Shown here one piece after another: positions 63,283-64,000 of a stretch of 64,000 nt of DNA; within the stretch, counting starts at the first letter, position 1, and each line of letters begins with the position of its first letter. Source of the DNA: VRUE01 sp963712595. Its GTDB lineage: Bacteria > Actinomycetota > Thermoleophilia > Solirubrobacterales > 70-9. The stretch covers positions 682,001 through 746,000 of the forward strand of contig CAVQIM010000001.1 of the NCBI GenBank assembly GCA_963712595.1, given 5' to 3'. A model generated the notes under the pieces. That model had not been told where the DNA came from. It saw only the letters and a list, made by a program, of their open reading frames with translations, and did no database searches. Both the position numbers and the translations under genes were made by a program.

Positions 63283-64000
63283 CGGGCGGGCGCCCCGTAG
63301 CGGGCGAGGACGCGGCGCCGGGCGCGCGGCTGGATATTGGCGCGGGTGACGTCGCCGCCGTAGTGCTCGACCAGGCGCGGGTCCATCACCCGGCGCCAGA
63401 GCGGCGGGACCCAGGCGAGCACGATCATTCCGGCGTAACCGGTTGGCAGCTGCGGCGCCTCTTCGACGTGGCGCAGCGCCTGGTAGCGGCGGGTCGGATT
63501 GGCGTGGTGGTCGCTGTGCCGCTGCAGGTGGTAGAGGAGGACGTTGGAGGCGACGTTGTTGCTGTTCCAGCTGTGTTCGGGGAGGCAGCGCTCGTAGCGG
63601 CCGTCCTCCTTCCTCTGGCGCAGCAGGCCGTAGTGCTCGAGGTAGTTGACGACCTCCAGCAGCGAGAAGCCCAGCACCGCCTGGATCAGCAGGTAGGGCA
63701 GGACGACCGGGCCGAAGGCGATCGCCAGCGCGGCGAACAGGACCACGGTCATCGCCCAGGCGCCGAGGATGTCGTTGCGCAGGGTCCAGTGCGACTTGCC
63801 GAGGCGATCGAGGCGGGCGCACTCGATACCCCAGGCGGAGCGCAGGCTGCCGGAAACGGTGCGCGGCAGGAAGGCCCAGAAGCTCTCCCCCAGCCGCGAG
63901 CTGGCGGGATCCTCGGGCGTGGCGACGCGGACGTGGTGGCCGCGGTTGTGCTCGATGAAGAAGTGGCCGTAGCCGGTCTGCGCCAGCGCCACCCGGCTTA
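63279..64000 (-). CDS. alkB: Alkane 1-monooxygenase (AlkB), C-terminal part
   Basis: The frame is open to the window edge, leaving about 240 residues of a protein that normally has about 400; the first His box lies outside. Visible are EHNRGHHVRVATPEDPASSR (second His box), NYLEHYGLLRQ and LQRHSDHHANPTRRYQ (last His box), which bind the diiron centre. Two membrane segments lie between. AlkB hydroxylates medium-chain alkanes at C1 using electrons from rubredoxin, whose gene follows. Confidence 0.93.
   Translation of the reverse strand, partial: SRVALAQTGYGHFFIEHNRGHHVRVATPEDPASSRLGESFWAFLPRTVSGSLRSAWGIECARLDRLGKSHWTLRNDILGAWAMTVVLFAALAIAFGPVVLPYLLIQAVLGFSLLEVVNYLEHYGLLRQRKEDGRYERCLPEHSWNSNNVASNVLLYHLQRHSDHHANPTRRYQALRHVEEAPQLPTGYAGMIVLAWVPPLWRRVMDPRLVEHYGGDVTRANIQPRARRRVLARYGAPAR

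Overview
The window is 64 kb of very GC-rich, densely packed bacterial chromosome. Frequent GTG/TTG starts, ATGA/GTGA stop-start overlaps, a GTP-type PEP carboxykinase, a mycobacterial-like fadA2-fabG4-htdX-fadE block, a CGAAC-N4-GTTCG SOS box and a c-di-AMP riboswitch ahead of an rlpA-like gene point to a high-GC Actinomycetota. A Thermoleophilia/Solirubrobacterales-type organism is my best inference; it is not proven here.

Layout. 1-6582: five tandem paralogous secreted GH26-type (beta-mannanase-like) glycosidase genes, the first cut by the window edge. 6625-7114 and 22393-22726: two copies of a composite, highly structured intergenic repeat whose stems differ between copies but still pair. 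7134-12386: central carbon genes (pckG, a DUF4333 lipoprotein, sucC-sucD and a coupled one-cluster ferredoxin) and an HxlR regulator divergent from an MMPL exporter (12455-14584). 14738-22341: a fatty-acid oxidation block (thiolase, FabG4, MaoC hydratase, two acyl-CoA dehydrogenases, acyl-CoA ligase). 22768-35366: aminotransferase, GGDEF-EAL protein, YyaL-type protein, second MMPL protein, type I glutamine synthetase, a secreted protein, riboswitch plus rlpA-like gene, RNase P RNA and an SDR. 35470-36301: lexA with its SOS box, then tRNA-Leu(GAG).

36274-50109 is a 13.8-kb genomic island bounded by a 28-bp direct repeat of the tRNA-Leu 3' end. It carries a tRNA-proximal integrase, a Phd/VapC-like toxin-antitoxin pair, a two-gene unit of unknown function with a HEPN-like protein, a Gabija-like pair (OLD/TOPRIM nuclease plus UvrD-like helicase), a VapBC pair, a second tyrosine recombinase and a 1061-codon SF1 helicase with a central coiled coil. 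It looks like a defence island.

50168-64000: a DUF378 protein, three unrecognised genes (two encoding membrane proteins) in visibly more A/T-rich DNA, a PASTA protein, a zinc uptake operon in which a permease is fused in frame to the zinc-binding protein, a candidate Zur box, dtd, a SnoaL-like gene, pdxH, a TetR regulator, a methyltransferase, three GNAT acetyltransferases, and at the right edge an alkane hydroxylase operon (alkB, a 21-codon Cys-rich micro-ORF, rubredoxin, TetR) in which every gene overlaps the next by 4 bp.
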